64,000 nucleotides of DNA from Bryobacterales bacterium F-183 (GCA_016865505.2 AP025252.1:3596001-3660000); one strand, 5' to 3'; positions 34,766 through 43,467 are shown, numbered from the stretch's first letter. Notes: generated by a model from the sequence alone, not told the origin. Numbers and translations are program-made.

Positions 34766-34803
34766 GTTTGCCCGTTACTTAGCTCGCATGATATCACTGT
34801 GCC

Positions 34804-35724
34804 ATGTACGTTTCCGCCGGTCTTGCCGGTCTTCTCGCCGCCGTTTCCCTGTTTGCCTGGCAACAGGACAACGATCCTTTCGGCGACGTCAAGATCCAGA
34901 AACTGGCCGAAGGCTACCGCTATCTCGATAGTCCACTTTGGACCCCGGAACGCCGTCTGCTGTTTACCGAACCCGCCACCAACACCATCCACATTTGGAA
35001 CCCGGGCCACAAGCCAGAGCCGCAGGTCACCAACTCCAACGGCGCGCGAGGCATCACGTTCGACGCGCAGGATCGTTTCTACATCTGCGAAAGCCGCGCC
35101 CGCCGCGTCGTCCGTCTCGACAAGAAAGGTAAGCGCGACGTCCTCGCCGAACGTTGGGAAGGCAAGCGCCTCAACGGCCCCAACGACATCGTGGTCCGCA
35201 AAGACGGCAATGTGTATTTCACCGACGCCGCCTTTGGCTCCGCTGCGGTGGGCGCCCGCGAACTCGATTTCCACGGCATCTACGGCATCACCCCCAAGGG
35301 CGAACTGCAGTTGATCGCCAAGTGGAAGACCGGCCGGCCCAACGGTATCGCACTGTCACCGCAAGGCCGTCATCTGTACGTCAGCAACTCCGACGAACGC
35401 AAGATCGTCGCGTTTGACCTGGACAAGAACGGCGCCGCCACCAACGAGCGGACACTCATCTCCGGCATCAAAGGTGGCGTTCCCGGCGGCATCCGCTGCG
35501 ACGAAAAAGGCAACCTCTACGTCGCCTCCAAAGGCCTCACCATTTACGACGCCCAGGGCAAGCATCTGCGGGACTTTCCGTTGCCCGAAGCCGCCACCAA
35601 TATGGGCTTTGGCGAAGGCGATCTGATGTCGTTGTTTGTCTCGACGCAGACCTCGATTTACCGGGTTCGCCTGCCGTACCAAGGGTATGTGCCGTACCTC
35701 AATCCGCCACAAGCGGCCCAGTAA
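34804..35724 (+). CDS. SMP-30/gluconolactonase-like beta-propeller
   Basis: 306 residues, secreted (hydrophobic start LAGLLAAVSLFAW). The six-bladed propeller pattern is visible in EGYRYLDSPLWTPERRLLFTE, ARGITFDAQDRFYICES, LNGPNDIVVRKDGNVYFTD and GRPNGIALSPQGRHLYVSN; the Glu, Asn and Asp residues coordinating the metal in gluconolactonases are in these segments. Lactone hydrolysis of a sugar acid is the family activity. It is divergent from the DUF1549 operon across only 38 bp, where the two promoters must overlap. Confidence 0.88.
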   Translation: MYVSAGLAGLLAAVSLFAWQQDNDPFGDVKIQKLAEGYRYLDSPLWTPERRLLFTEPATNTIHIWNPGHKPEPQVTNSNGARGITFDAQDRFYICESRARRVVRLDKKGKRDVLAERWEGKRLNGPNDIVVRKDGNVYFTDAAFGSAAVGARELDFHGIYGITPKGELQLIAKWKTGRPNGIALSPQGRHLYVSNSDERKIVAFDLDKNGAATNERTLISGIKGGVPGGIRCDEKGNLYVASKGLTIYDAQGKHLRDFPLPEAATNMGFGEGDLMSLFVSTQTSIYRVRLPYQGYVPYLNPPQAAQ

Positions 35725-35780
35725 CAGAAGGTACTGTAACCCGTTGGTACCGCAGTAGTACTTCCGTTCGGCCTAAGTTA

Positions 35781-35809
35781 TTGACCTTAGTTCCGAATGC
35801 CTATATCTT
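35781..35809 (+). promoter_or_regulatory. Promoter of the PilZ gene, leaderless
   Basis: TTGACC (35781-35786) and TATCTT (35804-35809) with a 17-bp spacer. The GTG start at 35817 lies 7 nt downstream of the -10, so transcription and translation should start at practically the same base. Confidence 0.6.
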
Positions 35810-35816
35810 CGGATTG

Positions 35817-36119
35817 GTGACAGACCAACGTAAATCCCAACGCTTTGACATGAAGCTGACCATGCAGGTGTTGCGCTGCGGCGCGCAACCGGTGGAAGAG
35901 TTCGCACAGACGGCGAACATCAGCTCAACTGGAGTACTGTTTTACTCAGACATGAAGCCGGAAGTGGGCCAACCCGTGGAGTACGTGCTGACCCTGGCTC
36001 CGGAGATCGGAAAGCGCCCGCCTGTGAAGCTCCATTGCATGGGCAAAGTGGTGCGGCATGAGGAAGACTTTACCCTCACTGCAGCCACGCTCGAGCGCTA
36101 CGAGTTCATGCGCAACTAG
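35817..36119 (+). CDS. PilZ-domain protein, c-di-GMP receptor candidate
   Basis: 100 residues, consisting almost only of a PilZ domain: an N-terminal arginine motif QRKSQRF, the strand TANISSTGVLF in the place of the (D/N)xSxxG motif, then a second-half strand LHCMGKVVRHEE. The Asp of the classical motif is Asn here, as in many PilZ domains. The GTG at 35817 was chosen because an upstream frame overlaps the promoter. A c-di-GMP-binding regulator is likely; partner unknown. Confidence 0.85.
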   Translation: MTDQRKSQRFDMKLTMQVLRCGAQPVEEFAQTANISSTGVLFYSDMKPEVGQPVEYVLTLAPEIGKRPPVKLHCMGKVVRHEEDFTLTAATLERYEFMRN

Positions 36120-36125
36120 GCTTGC

Positions 36126-37082
36126 TTACTTGTTCAGGCGTTCCGTCAAGGTCACGTAATCGGCCAGGCGGAACGTCAGACGGGTTTCCACCGGGATCTC
36201 AGCGGCCTTGCCTCGCGTGAGGAGCACGCCGCCGGCGCCTGCTGCGCCACCCGCGCCTGCACCAACCGCAGCGCCCTTGCCGCCGCCGGCAATCGCACCG
36301 ATGGCAGCACCAATCGCCGCGCCGATGCCTACTTTCGCCGCGTCGCCCTTCTTGGAAGACTCGCCTTTGCGCTCAAAGTTCTCGGTACGGATCTCGACGC
36401 GCTGGCCGTCGGACGTATTGAGTTTATTCAGTTCCAGCACCATGCGGGCCACGCCCTTCACCTTGCCGGCCCGGTCCACTTCATTGATGCGTCCTTCGAC
36501 GCGAGCACCTTTCTCGGCAATCACAAACCCATCCACAATCAGCGGGGCGTCGAGCACGGCCTGGAAGTTATCGCCGGTCTGGTTGCGTTCCGAATTCAGT
36601 GTTTCCTGAACACGCACAGTCAACGTCGTACCGGCGGGGATCGTCACAGTGTTGGGCTTGGGCGGCTCCACCACCTTTGCCGGAGTCGACGGCGGAGGAG
36701 GCGGAGGTACCTCGGCGCGGAACACCGACGGAGAAGGTTCAGGGGGCGTTGTGGGTGGTGGCGTTACCACGGCCGTCTGCTGCTGCTGCGGTACGGGAGC
36801 AGAGGGGGTGGGCGCCGGAGTAGCGGGCGTACGGCTCGCCGCTACAGGCGAAGCGCGACGGAACGCTTGCGGGCGAGGCGCTGGTTCCGGTTCCGGTTCG
36901 CGAGTGTTGTCGGCGACCTGCGGTGGCGGCGGTACAGGTGCGGGTTCGGGCTCGATCACCTTCGCTTCGGCAACCGGTGCTGGTGCGGGAGCCGGGGCCG
37001 ACGGCGACTTGGCCGCGAAGTACGCGACACCGCTCGCAAAAAGGACGCCACCTGCAAATGCCGCAAAAATCTTGGGATTCAT
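36126..37082 (-). CDS. Proline-rich envelope protein with glycine-zipper domain
   Basis: 318 residues. An N-terminal TM/signal anchor (about 5-23) is followed by about 115 residues of Pro/Ala/Glu-rich linker, a folded domain (about 140-235, with IPAGTTLTVRVQETLNSERNQTGD and VIAEKGARVEGRINEVDRAGKVKG), a glycine zipper (about 250-285, GIGAAIGAAIGAIAGG) and a final strand. The layout suits a periplasm-spanning protein tied to the inner membrane. The folded domain recurs in Acidobacteria as I recall, without known function. Confidence 0.75.
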   Translation of the reverse strand: MNPKIFAAFAGGVLFASGVAYFAAKSPSAPAPAPAPVAEAKVIEPEPAPVPPPPQVADNTREPEPEPAPRPQAFRRASPVAASRTPATPAPTPSAPVPQQQQTAVVTPPPTTPPEPSPSVFRAEVPPPPPPSTPAKVVEPPKPNTVTIPAGTTLTVRVQETLNSERNQTGDNFQAVLDAPLIVDGFVIAEKGARVEGRINEVDRAGKVKGVARMVLELNKLNTSDGQRVEIRTENFERKGESSKKGDAAKVGIGAAIGAAIGAIAGGGKGAAVGAGAGGAAGAGGVLLTRGKAAEIPVETRLTFRLADYVTLTERLNK

Positions 37083-37189
37083 TGCTCCTCCAAATTGCTT
37101 AGATGTGTTCCACCGTGGTCACGTTGCGGGTTATCCAGCTTTACTTTGTTAACTCTAGCGCCTGGCTGCCCGGTACAATAGGGGTAACG

Positions 37190-38206
37190 ATGGTGACGTT
37201 TCCCACCGGTTTTTCGATTGGCCCCGTGCCCATATCCCCGGCGACGGTTCTGGCGCCTATGGCGGGCGTGACCGATACGGTGTTCCGGCGCTTGATCCGT
37301 TCGCAGGGTGGCTGCGGCTTGCTGATGACGGAGTTCACGTCGTCGCACGGCGTGGTGCACATGTTTAAGGCTAAAAAACCGATGGCCACCAAACAGTTTC
37401 GGTATCTTCTGTTCCAGCCCGAAGAACATCCACTCACCGCCCAGCTTTTTGGTTCTGACCCCGTGATTATGGCCGAAGCGGCCAAAGTTTGCCAGGACCA
37501 GGGCTTTGATGCCATCGACATCAACTTTGGCTGTCCGGTGAATAAGGTCGTGAAGTGCAATGGCGGTTCCGGCCTGCTGCGGGATTTGCCGCTTGTGGCG
37601 GAGATTTTGACCACCGTCAAGAAGTCCATCAGCATCCCGCTGACGATGAAGTTCCGCGCGGGATGGAACGATCAGGAACTGGTGTTCACCGAGATGGGCA
37701 AGCTGGCAGAAGACTGCGGTTTGTCGGCTATCGCGCTGCATCCTCGCACGCGCGAACAAGGCTACAGCGGCAAAGCCGACTGGACCCGGATCGCTGCTCT
37801 GAAAGACGCCGTGAAGACGATTCCGGTGATCGGCAATGGCGACATTGTGACGCCGGAGGACGCGGTTCGCATGCATGCGGAAACCCGTTGCGACGCGGTG
37901 ATGATCGGGCGTACGGCGGCTTCGAATCCGTGGATTTTCCGGCAGATTGCCGAGTACCTTGCGACGGGCTCGTATTTCAAGCCGACCGAGCGCGAGCGTT
38001 ATGAAATGATGCGCACCTACTATTCCATGCTTCACGAGGAAGAGGATCGTGAAGTGGTTGGCAAGATGAAACAGTTCGCTACTTACTTTACGCACGGCGT
38101 CCGCAATGGCGCCAAGCTCCGCACCGAGATCTATAAGACCAACGACGCGCGCGTCATTCTCGATCTGGTCGATCAGTTCTTTTCCGTCGAGTTGGCCGCG
38201 GCATGA
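37190..38206 (+). CDS. dusB: tRNA-dihydrouridine synthase (Dus family)
   Basis: 338 residues. FMN barrel motifs are complete: LAPMAGVTDTVFRRL, IDINFGCPVNKVVKCNGGSGLL with the catalytic Cys, TMKFRAGWN, ALHPRTREQGYSG, VIGNGDIVTPEDA and MIGRTAASNPWIF. It reduces uridines in the tRNA D-loop. The ATG at 37190 is preferred to a longer frame because TACAAT at 37174-37179 looks like its -10, only 10 nt upstream, another nearly leaderless start. It overlaps rnhA by 4 bp. DusB is the best guess among paralogues. Confidence 0.92.
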   Translation: MVTFPTGFSIGPVPISPATVLAPMAGVTDTVFRRLIRSQGGCGLLMTEFTSSHGVVHMFKAKKPMATKQFRYLLFQPEEHPLTAQLFGSDPVIMAEAAKVCQDQGFDAIDINFGCPVNKVVKCNGGSGLLRDLPLVAEILTTVKKSISIPLTMKFRAGWNDQELVFTEMGKLAEDCGLSAIALHPRTREQGYSGKADWTRIAALKDAVKTIPVIGNGDIVTPEDAVRMHAETRCDAVMIGRTAASNPWIFRQIAEYLATGSYFKPTERERYEMMRTYYSMLHEEEDREVVGKMKQFATYFTHGVRNGAKLRTEIYKTNDARVILDLVDQFFSVELAAA

Positions 38207-38673
38207 AATCGGTACAACTGATCACGGACGGGAGCTGCCTTGGCAATCCCGGCAAGGGCGGCTGGGCGTGCATTCTGCGCTTCAAGCAATACAAAAAAGA
38301 GATGTTCGGCTGCGAGTCCCACACGACGAACAACCGGATGGAACTGCAGGCGGCGGTAGAGGGTCTGCGGGCATTGAAGGAAGTGTGCGAGGTGGAGATC
38401 ATCACCGACTCCAACTACATGAAGAACGGGATCACCACCTGGATTCAGGGTTGGAAGCGCAACGGCTGGAAGACCAAAGATAAGAAGCCGGTGGCCAATC
38501 AGGATCTTTGGGAAGAGCTGGATGAATTGAACGCCAAGCACAAAACGGTGTGGGCCTGGACCAAGGGGCACGCGTCGCATTCGGACAACAATCGCTGTGA
38601 CGAACTCGCCCAGCGTGCGGCGCGGGAACAGGTGTCGAGCACGTCGCCGGACTGGCAGCGCGAAGGCGAGTAA
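38203..38673 (+). CDS. rnhA: Ribonuclease HI
   Basis: 156 residues. All catalytic residues are present at positions one less than in E. coli: Asp9, Glu47, Asp69, His123 and Asp133. It cleaves RNA in RNA-DNA hybrids. The ATG overlaps the dusB stop. A basic handle region (WKRNGWKTKDKKP) is also present. The 3' flank carries palindromes that may serve the next gene. Confidence 0.97.
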   Translation: MKSVQLITDGSCLGNPGKGGWACILRFKQYKKEMFGCESHTTNNRMELQAAVEGLRALKEVCEVEIITDSNYMKNGITTWIQGWKRNGWKTKDKKPVANQDLWEELDELNAKHKTVWAWTKGHASHSDNNRCDELAQRAAREQVSSTSPDWQREGE

Positions 38674-38681
38674 GCGGCAAA

Positions 38682-38740
38682 TACCCATTTTGGGTACTCA
38701 GATACCCTTTAAGGGTACGTGGCGTTTTGTTGTAAACAAA
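38682..38740. promoter_or_regulatory. Three short palindromes, two phased by 21 bp
   Basis: TACCCATTTTGGGTA (38682-38696) and TACCCTTTAAGGGTA (38703-38717) share TACCC/GGGTA arms and have centres exactly 21 bp apart, two helical turns. A third inverted repeat, TTTGTTGTAAACAAA, follows at 38726-38740. They lie between rnhA and the TonB-like gene and could be operators for the latter or part of a terminator for rnhA. Confidence 0.5.
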
Positions 38741-38849
38741 GGCGAGTTCTGAAATATCCCTGGTTTTTCGGGGGTCTTTTTCTTTGTGTGTGCATGGTCT
38801 GCGCGTATTGTTCGGAGTTTGCGGGCGATGAAATTGCATTGGGCGGTGC

Positions 38850-39584
38850 ATGCGAAAAGAGCCGTTCGCTGTATCACTGCTGTTTCATGCGCTCGCTATC
38901 GGGACGGTCGCTTTCCTGGCGTCGATCCCGGGGCAATTCATTCCGCCGCAACTCATTGAGACCCGCCCGCTTGTGCAACGAGCTACTAAACTCATCGCGC
39001 CTCGTCCTCCACTGAAAACTCGCATCGACACGGCGAACAGCGGGGGAGGCAACCGCTCGCCTCAGCCTGTAGCCAAAGGCGTTATTCCCAAGGGGAGTGC
39101 GCGAACGTTTATTCCTCCCAGTGCGAATCCTCGGCCTGCCTTGTTGCATGCGCCGCAGATCGGGTTTGAAGACGCTCCGCAGATCGCCTCGGATCCTGTC
39201 GGGATGCCGAATGGTACCGGTCCTCTGGGCGCCTTGGGACCTGGGATTCACGGGATGGGTGGACCGGGCAATGAGGGTCCGGGGAATGGTCCTGGTGGGG
39301 TGGGGATGCCCCGTCCGAATAAGTGGCCGCAGTTGCTGGCGAAGACGGAGCCTGAGTATTCGGACACTGCTCGTAAGGCGCGGCATCAGGGTACGGTCTT
39401 GCTGGCGGTGATTGTGGATGCCAAGGGGAATCCGCAGAACATACGGGTGATTCGTGGTCTTGGGTTGGGCTTGGATGAACGGGCGATGGAGGCCGTCTCG
39501 ACGTGGCGATTCCGGCCTGCGTTGCTGAACGGCAGGCCTGTTGCGGCGCCCATCACGATTGAAGTGAACTTCCGGCTGCTTTAG
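38850..39584 (+). CDS. TonB-like energy transducer
   Basis: 244 residues. An N-terminal TM anchor (about 8-28), a Pro/Gly-rich periplasmic spacer with a GPG-rich stretch (about 125-155) and a C-terminal TonB domain (about 160-244: AKTEPEYSDTARKARHQGTVLLAVIVDAKGNPQNIRVIRGLGLGLDERAMEAVSTWRF). TonB proteins transmit proton-motive force to outer-membrane receptors; no exbBD or receptor lies nearby. It converges tail to tail with the anti-sigma gene with a 4-bp overlap. Confidence 0.88.
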   Translation: MRKEPFAVSLLFHALAIGTVAFLASIPGQFIPPQLIETRPLVQRATKLIAPRPPLKTRIDTANSGGGNRSPQPVAKGVIPKGSARTFIPPSANPRPALLHAPQIGFEDAPQIASDPVGMPNGTGPLGALGPGIHGMGGPGNEGPGNGPGGVGMPRPNKWPQLLAKTEPEYSDTARKARHQGTVLLAVIVDAKGNPQNIRVIRGLGLGLDERAMEAVSTWRFRPALLNGRPVAAPITIEVNFRLL

Positions 39585-40798
39585 TTGACAGCGATGCGGA
39601 TATCGGTGGCGACGAGGCCCGAGGTGAGTCCTGGGGCGACGACGTACATGGCGTTGCCCCGCACCTCGGTGAGTTGGTTGGCCACCTGGCGCGGCGGCGC
39701 GGCTAGGGTGGCTGCCGGGTTCGGCGAGAGGATCATGGTGATGCGAAGGCTGCCACGCTCCAAACGGATTGGCGCGCTGCGGGCTTGATTGCCTTGTTGC
39801 GAGGCAAAGGGCAGCGTCTCCCAGCGGTTGGTGGCGACTTCGCGGAGGAGGGTGACGCGTCCGCTGGAGTTGTCCTCGATCAGGAACTGGATTTCGTCGC
39901 CGTCTTCAAAGCGCGTGTCGAGGCGGGTTTCGACGAAGTCGCCTTGCGAGTTCTTACGGAAAATGCGGTAGCGAATGCCGGCGTTGGGTACGAGGGCTTG
40001 GGCGTCTGCTGCGACGGCCTCGGCCTTCTTTGCCCGATCGGTGGTGGTGACCGCCATCCGGCTTCGGCTAAAAACGGATTCGCCTGCGCCTGCTGCCGTG
40101 GGTGTGGCTGCTGTTGCGCCGGGTACGCCGAAGGCTTGCGGTTGCAGGAACAGGATGCTGGCGGAGGGTCCGCTGTTGTTGTTGTTGTTGTTGCCGCTGC
40201 TAGCCAGGGTTACCGGTTGATGCGCTGATGCCGGCGCAGGTGCTGGGGGTGGTGGAGGCGGCGGTGGTTTAGGGGCTGCAGCAGTGAGCTGGGGCGCTTC
40301 TTTTTCCGGTTTGGCTTCCTCCATCGCCTCTGCCACTGGTGGTGCGACTTTGCGCTGCGTCGTCGCCCTGGCTGGGGGCGGGGGGGCTGAGAGTTCCTGG
40401 CCTCCCTTGGGTGGAAATGCGGCGGGAGACTGCGTTGGGGCTGGCGCGGTCGTGTTCTGCGCGACTTCCGTTGCGGGCTGCTGCGCGGTCTTTTGTTGAA
40501 TGCCGACCATCAGGAATACAGCGAGGCCCACTGCTACGGCGGAGATGCCGGCGGCGGGCCACCACCAGGATGCTTTGCGCTTGGGCTCGGGTTCCGACTC
40601 GGCGAGGGCTTTGCGAAGGTAGCCGCGCGAGTCCGGATCGTCGAGGATTTCCTTGAGCGCCTGTTCATTGGCCAAGGCGTCGAAGAGCTGCTGGTCTTCC
40701 ATGGCGGCTTCAAAGAGACGCTGCTGCTCTTCGGGCGTGAGGGTGCCGGAGGCGTAGCCGCCCAACAGATGTTGGATGTTGTCGTCCGGTTTTCTCAT
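39581..40798 (-). CDS. Membrane-anchored anti-sigma-like protein with asparagine run
   Basis: 405 residues. The cytoplasmic N-terminus (DNIQHLLGGYASGTLTPEEQQRLFEAAMEDQQLFDAL) resembles a zinc-less anti-sigma domain, followed by one TM helix (about 95-115) and a long Pro/Ala-rich periplasmic part containing five consecutive Asn encoded by a GTT/AAC triplet run, then a C-terminal beta domain (YRIFRKNSQGDFVETRLDTRFEDGDEIQF). The ATG at 40798 overlaps the ECF sigma stop in an ATGA, supporting a sigma/anti-sigma pair. Beyond context, the anti-sigma role is inferred. Confidence 0.75.
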   Translation of the reverse strand: MRKPDDNIQHLLGGYASGTLTPEEQQRLFEAAMEDQQLFDALANEQALKEILDDPDSRGYLRKALAESEPEPKRKASWWWPAAGISAVAVGLAVFLMVGIQQKTAQQPATEVAQNTTAPAPTQSPAAFPPKGGQELSAPPPPARATTQRKVAPPVAEAMEEAKPEKEAPQLTAAAPKPPPPPPPPAPAPASAHQPVTLASSGNNNNNNSGPSASILFLQPQAFGVPGATAATPTAAGAGESVFSRSRMAVTTTDRAKKAEAVAADAQALVPNAGIRYRIFRKNSQGDFVETRLDTRFEDGDEIQFLIEDNSSGRVTLLREVATNRWETLPFASQQGNQARSAPIRLERGSLRITMILSPNPAATLAAPPRQVANQLTEVRGNAMYVVAPGLTSGLVATDIRIAVN

Positions 40799-41295
40799 CG
40801 TTCCCAACTGCCTCCCATGCGATCGAGCAGTTCCTTGCGGCACCTGTGGTCCCAGGTGTATATGGTGTTGATCGACTCGACTCCCAGCAGTTTCTGGATT
40901 TCGGGAAAGGACTTACCCGCAAGCTTCCAGCCGATGATTTTGCGGCAGCGTTCACCCAAGGACTGCATGGCTTTGGCTAGTGCTTCCAGGCGCTGTTTGC
41001 GCTCGGCCTGTTCGGCGGGGGAAGGGCCGAGGTCGGCGAGGGGAAGGTCGTCCACCGAGGATTGGGTGTACTCGCCGTGGCGGTACGATTTGCGCTGTTG
41101 GGCCACCATTTTGAAACGCATGATCTGCAGGGACAGGGGCAGGAGATCTTCGATGCGGTCGAGGTGTCCGTATTTTTCATGGATCACCACAAGCACCTCC
41201 TGCGCCAAATCCTCTGCGGATTCCTTCGATATACGGGATGCCGCGAAGGCGGCTATCCTTTCACGAAGTCGTGTCAATACGGCTTCGGCTACCAT
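40795..41295 (-). CDS. ECF-type RNA polymerase sigma factor (second)
   Basis: 166 residues. Region 2 (ESAEDLAQEVLVVIHEKY) and region 4 (LGERCRKIIGWKLAGKSFPEIQKLLGVESINTIYTWDHRCRKEL) are present. The start at 41295 was chosen because upstream codons shadow the divergent DUF1080 gene; 10 bp separate the two starts, so their promoters must overlap each other's genes. It is co-transcribed with the membrane anti-sigma. Confidence 0.88.
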   Translation of the reverse strand: MVAEAVLTRLRERIAAFAASRISKESAEDLAQEVLVVIHEKYGHLDRIEDLLPLSLQIMRFKMVAQQRKSYRHGEYTQSSVDDLPLADLGPSPAEQAERKQRLEALAKAMQSLGERCRKIIGWKLAGKSFPEIQKLLGVESINTIYTWDHRCRKELLDRMGGSWER

Positions 41296-41305
41296 GTAGG
41301 CTGAA

Positions 41306-42274
41306 ATGCGTTCTTCCTTATTTTGCACCACATTGTGGGCAGCAGGGGCGGTTTTTGCGATGGCTGCCGATTCCGATTTTAATGGCCGGTGGGACATCAA
41401 GGTCCGGAATGAGCCGCGGTCGCGGGTCTGGTGGCTCGGTGTGCAAGGGGCCGGAACCCCGAACATCAAGGGTACGTTTGTGGGCGCGCCGGGCGGGGAT
41501 TGCGATGTGATCCCGAAGATTTCCGTGAGGAATGGCCAGTTGGAGTGGCGCTTCCAGAAGGCGTACCGGCGGGGCGGCGCGACGGCCGAGGGTGTGTACA
41601 AGGCCAAGATCATTGACGGGAAGCTGGTGGGGTCGCTGGAGGTGGACGGTGTGCCCGATGCGTCGCGCACGTTTGAAGGAGTTCGCGCGCCTGCGGTGCC
41701 GGATAAGGACGATGGGTCCTGGAAGAAGGGCAAGCCGGTGGAGCTATTCAACGGCAAAGATCTGGCGAACTGGAAGGCCATGATCAAGAACGTGCCGCTG
41801 GGTTGGACGGTGGAGGACGGCATTACGTCGAACAAGGCCGGGGCTAACAATCTGGTGAGCGATGAGAAATTTTGGAATTTTGAGCTGCATGCGGAGATCC
41901 GGCTGGGCAAGGACAGCAACGCGGGCATCGGGTTGCGCGGACGGTACGAAGTGCAGGTGCTGGACGATTACGGCAAGCCCGCGGATACGCATGGGAACGG
42001 CGCGCTGTACAGCCGCATTTTGCCGACGTCGAACGCGTCGAAGGCTCCCGGTGAATGGCAGACGTACGATATCCGGCTTATTGGGCGTACAGTGACGGTG
42101 GTGTTGAACGGTGTCAAGGTGATTGACCGGAAAGAAATCGAAGGTCTGACGGCGATGGCGCATGACGCCGACGAGGCGCTGCCGGGTCCGATTAGCATCC
42201 AGGGCGATCATGGTGCGGTGGAGTTCCGGAAGTTGACGGTGACGCCTTTGGAGAAAGCTGCGGGTAAGAAGTGA
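41306..42274 (+). CDS. DUF1080 (3-keto-disaccharide hydrolase-like) secreted protein
   Basis: 322 residues with a signal peptide (to about residue 21). The N-terminal part (about 25-120) is a beta-barrel-like add-on; the C-terminal DUF1080 concanavalin-like domain spans about 140-315 (ELFNGKDLANWKAM, GWTVEDGITSNKAGANNLVSDEKF, LHAEIRLGKDSNAGIGLRGRYEVQVLDDYG). Members are known or suspected to act on sugar glycosides. The stop overlaps the next gene's GTG, forming an operon. Confidence 0.88.
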   Translation: MRSSLFCTTLWAAGAVFAMAADSDFNGRWDIKVRNEPRSRVWWLGVQGAGTPNIKGTFVGAPGGDCDVIPKISVRNGQLEWRFQKAYRRGGATAEGVYKAKIIDGKLVGSLEVDGVPDASRTFEGVRAPAVPDKDDGSWKKGKPVELFNGKDLANWKAMIKNVPLGWTVEDGITSNKAGANNLVSDEKFWNFELHAEIRLGKDSNAGIGLRGRYEVQVLDDYGKPADTHGNGALYSRILPTSNASKAPGEWQTYDIRLIGRTVTVVLNGVKVIDRKEIEGLTAMAHDADEALPGPISIQGDHGAVEFRKLTVTPLEKAAGKK

Positions 42275-43332
42275 CGAGCCTGGTTCTTGGTCTTGTCGCG
42301 CTGAGTTTTGTCGCTCAGCCGGCGGTGGCGCCGGACAAGGCGGCACGGATCGACGCGGCGATTTCGGCCAAGATGATTGAGCTTGGCGTACCGGGGATCA
42401 CGGCGGCGATTGCTGCCGGTGGTGAAGTTCGCTGGACGAATGCGTACGGGCTGGCCGATGTTGAGAACAACGTCCCGATGAAGACGTCGTCGGTGTTGCG
42501 GTTGGGGTCGATCGCAAAGCCGATTACGGCGGTGGCGGTGATGCAGCAGGTGGAGGCAGGCAAGATTGCGCTGGATGGTGACATCCGCACGTATGTGCCG
42601 TCGTTTACCGAGAAGCAGTGGCCGGTGAAGGTACGGCATTTGCTGTCGCACCAGGGCGGGGTACGGCATTATGCCGGAGAGGAATTGCAGATCACGCGGC
42701 ATTACAAGAGTGTCGGTGAGGGTCTGGCGATTTTTGAGCGGGATGCGTTGTTGTTTGAGCCGGGGTCGAAGTATTCGTATACGACGTATGGCTTCAACCT
42801 GCTTGGGGCGGCGGTGGAGGCGGCGACGGGCAAGGCCTTCCTGGATTATGTGCGGGAGCGGATTGCGGGTCCTGCGGGGGCGGTGACGTTAGAGGCGGAT
42901 GACCAGGCCAAGATCATTCTGGGGCGGTCCCGCGGGTACCGGTTGACTGAGAACAAAGTGCTGTACAACTGCGGGCTGGCGGATACGAGTTACAAGATTC
43001 CGGGTGGCGGGATGATTTCGCGCGCCGAGGATCTGGTGAAGTTCGGGATCGCGATGATGGGTACGAGGTTGCTGCGGCGGGACACTGTGGAGCAGATGTT
43101 CCAGCCACAGGCGTTCAACGACGGCAAGATGAGCGACTACGGGTTGGGTTGGCGCGTGGATGCGTTTGCCGGGCACCGCCGCATCTGGCATAGCGGCGGG
43201 CAGCAAGGCATTACAACGAATCTGGTGCTTTTCCCCAACGACGGCGTGGCGATTGCTGTGATGGCGAACCTGGAGGGTACGAAGATTGCCGAGTTCACCG
43301 ACGCCGTGGCGAAGATTGTATTTGAGAAGTAG
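42271..43332 (+). CDS. Beta-lactamase-like serine hydrolase (class C/PBP family)
   Basis: 353 residues with a hydrophobic start (LVLGLVALSFVAQP) that is probably a signal peptide. The nucleophile motif SIAK (within GSIAKPITAVA), the Tyr motif region YSYTTYGFN and the HSGG segment near the C-terminus (IWHSGGQQG) match the serine beta-lactamase/esterase EstB family. Most such proteins are esterases or peptidases, not resistance enzymes. Start is GTG with a 4-bp overlap with the DUF1080 gene. Confidence 0.9.
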   Translation: MTSLVLGLVALSFVAQPAVAPDKAARIDAAISAKMIELGVPGITAAIAAGGEVRWTNAYGLADVENNVPMKTSSVLRLGSIAKPITAVAVMQQVEAGKIALDGDIRTYVPSFTEKQWPVKVRHLLSHQGGVRHYAGEELQITRHYKSVGEGLAIFERDALLFEPGSKYSYTTYGFNLLGAAVEAATGKAFLDYVRERIAGPAGAVTLEADDQAKIILGRSRGYRLTENKVLYNCGLADTSYKIPGGGMISRAEDLVKFGIAMMGTRLLRRDTVEQMFQPQAFNDGKMSDYGLGWRVDAFAGHRRIWHSGGQQGITTNLVLFPNDGVAIAVMANLEGTKIAEFTDAVAKIVFEK

Positions 43333-43430
43333 AGCGGGGTCCTAAGATTCAACTTCGAGCGCCGGGTCCTCTTCCGCCATGGTTGTTGTTTTGGGTTTGG
43401 GGAGAGGCCGCTCGACGATCCTGAAATAAC

Positions 43431-43450
43431 AATACAGAAAACCCTGTATT
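43431..43450 (-). terminator. Weak terminator-like hairpin after the IMPase gene
   Basis: Perfect 7-bp arms AATACAG/CTGTATT with a 6-nt loop, 17 bp past the IMPase stop on the minus strand and followed by GTTATTTC. It also lies between convergent genes and may serve both. Confidence 0.45.
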
Positions 43451-43467
43451 GAGTTGTCTGAAAACTG

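Noticed and set aside
42271-43332. An antibiotic-resistance beta-lactamase
   Set aside because: It has the SxxK and HSGG motifs of the wide serine-hydrolase superfamily, most of whose members are esterases or peptidases; nothing here argues for resistance.
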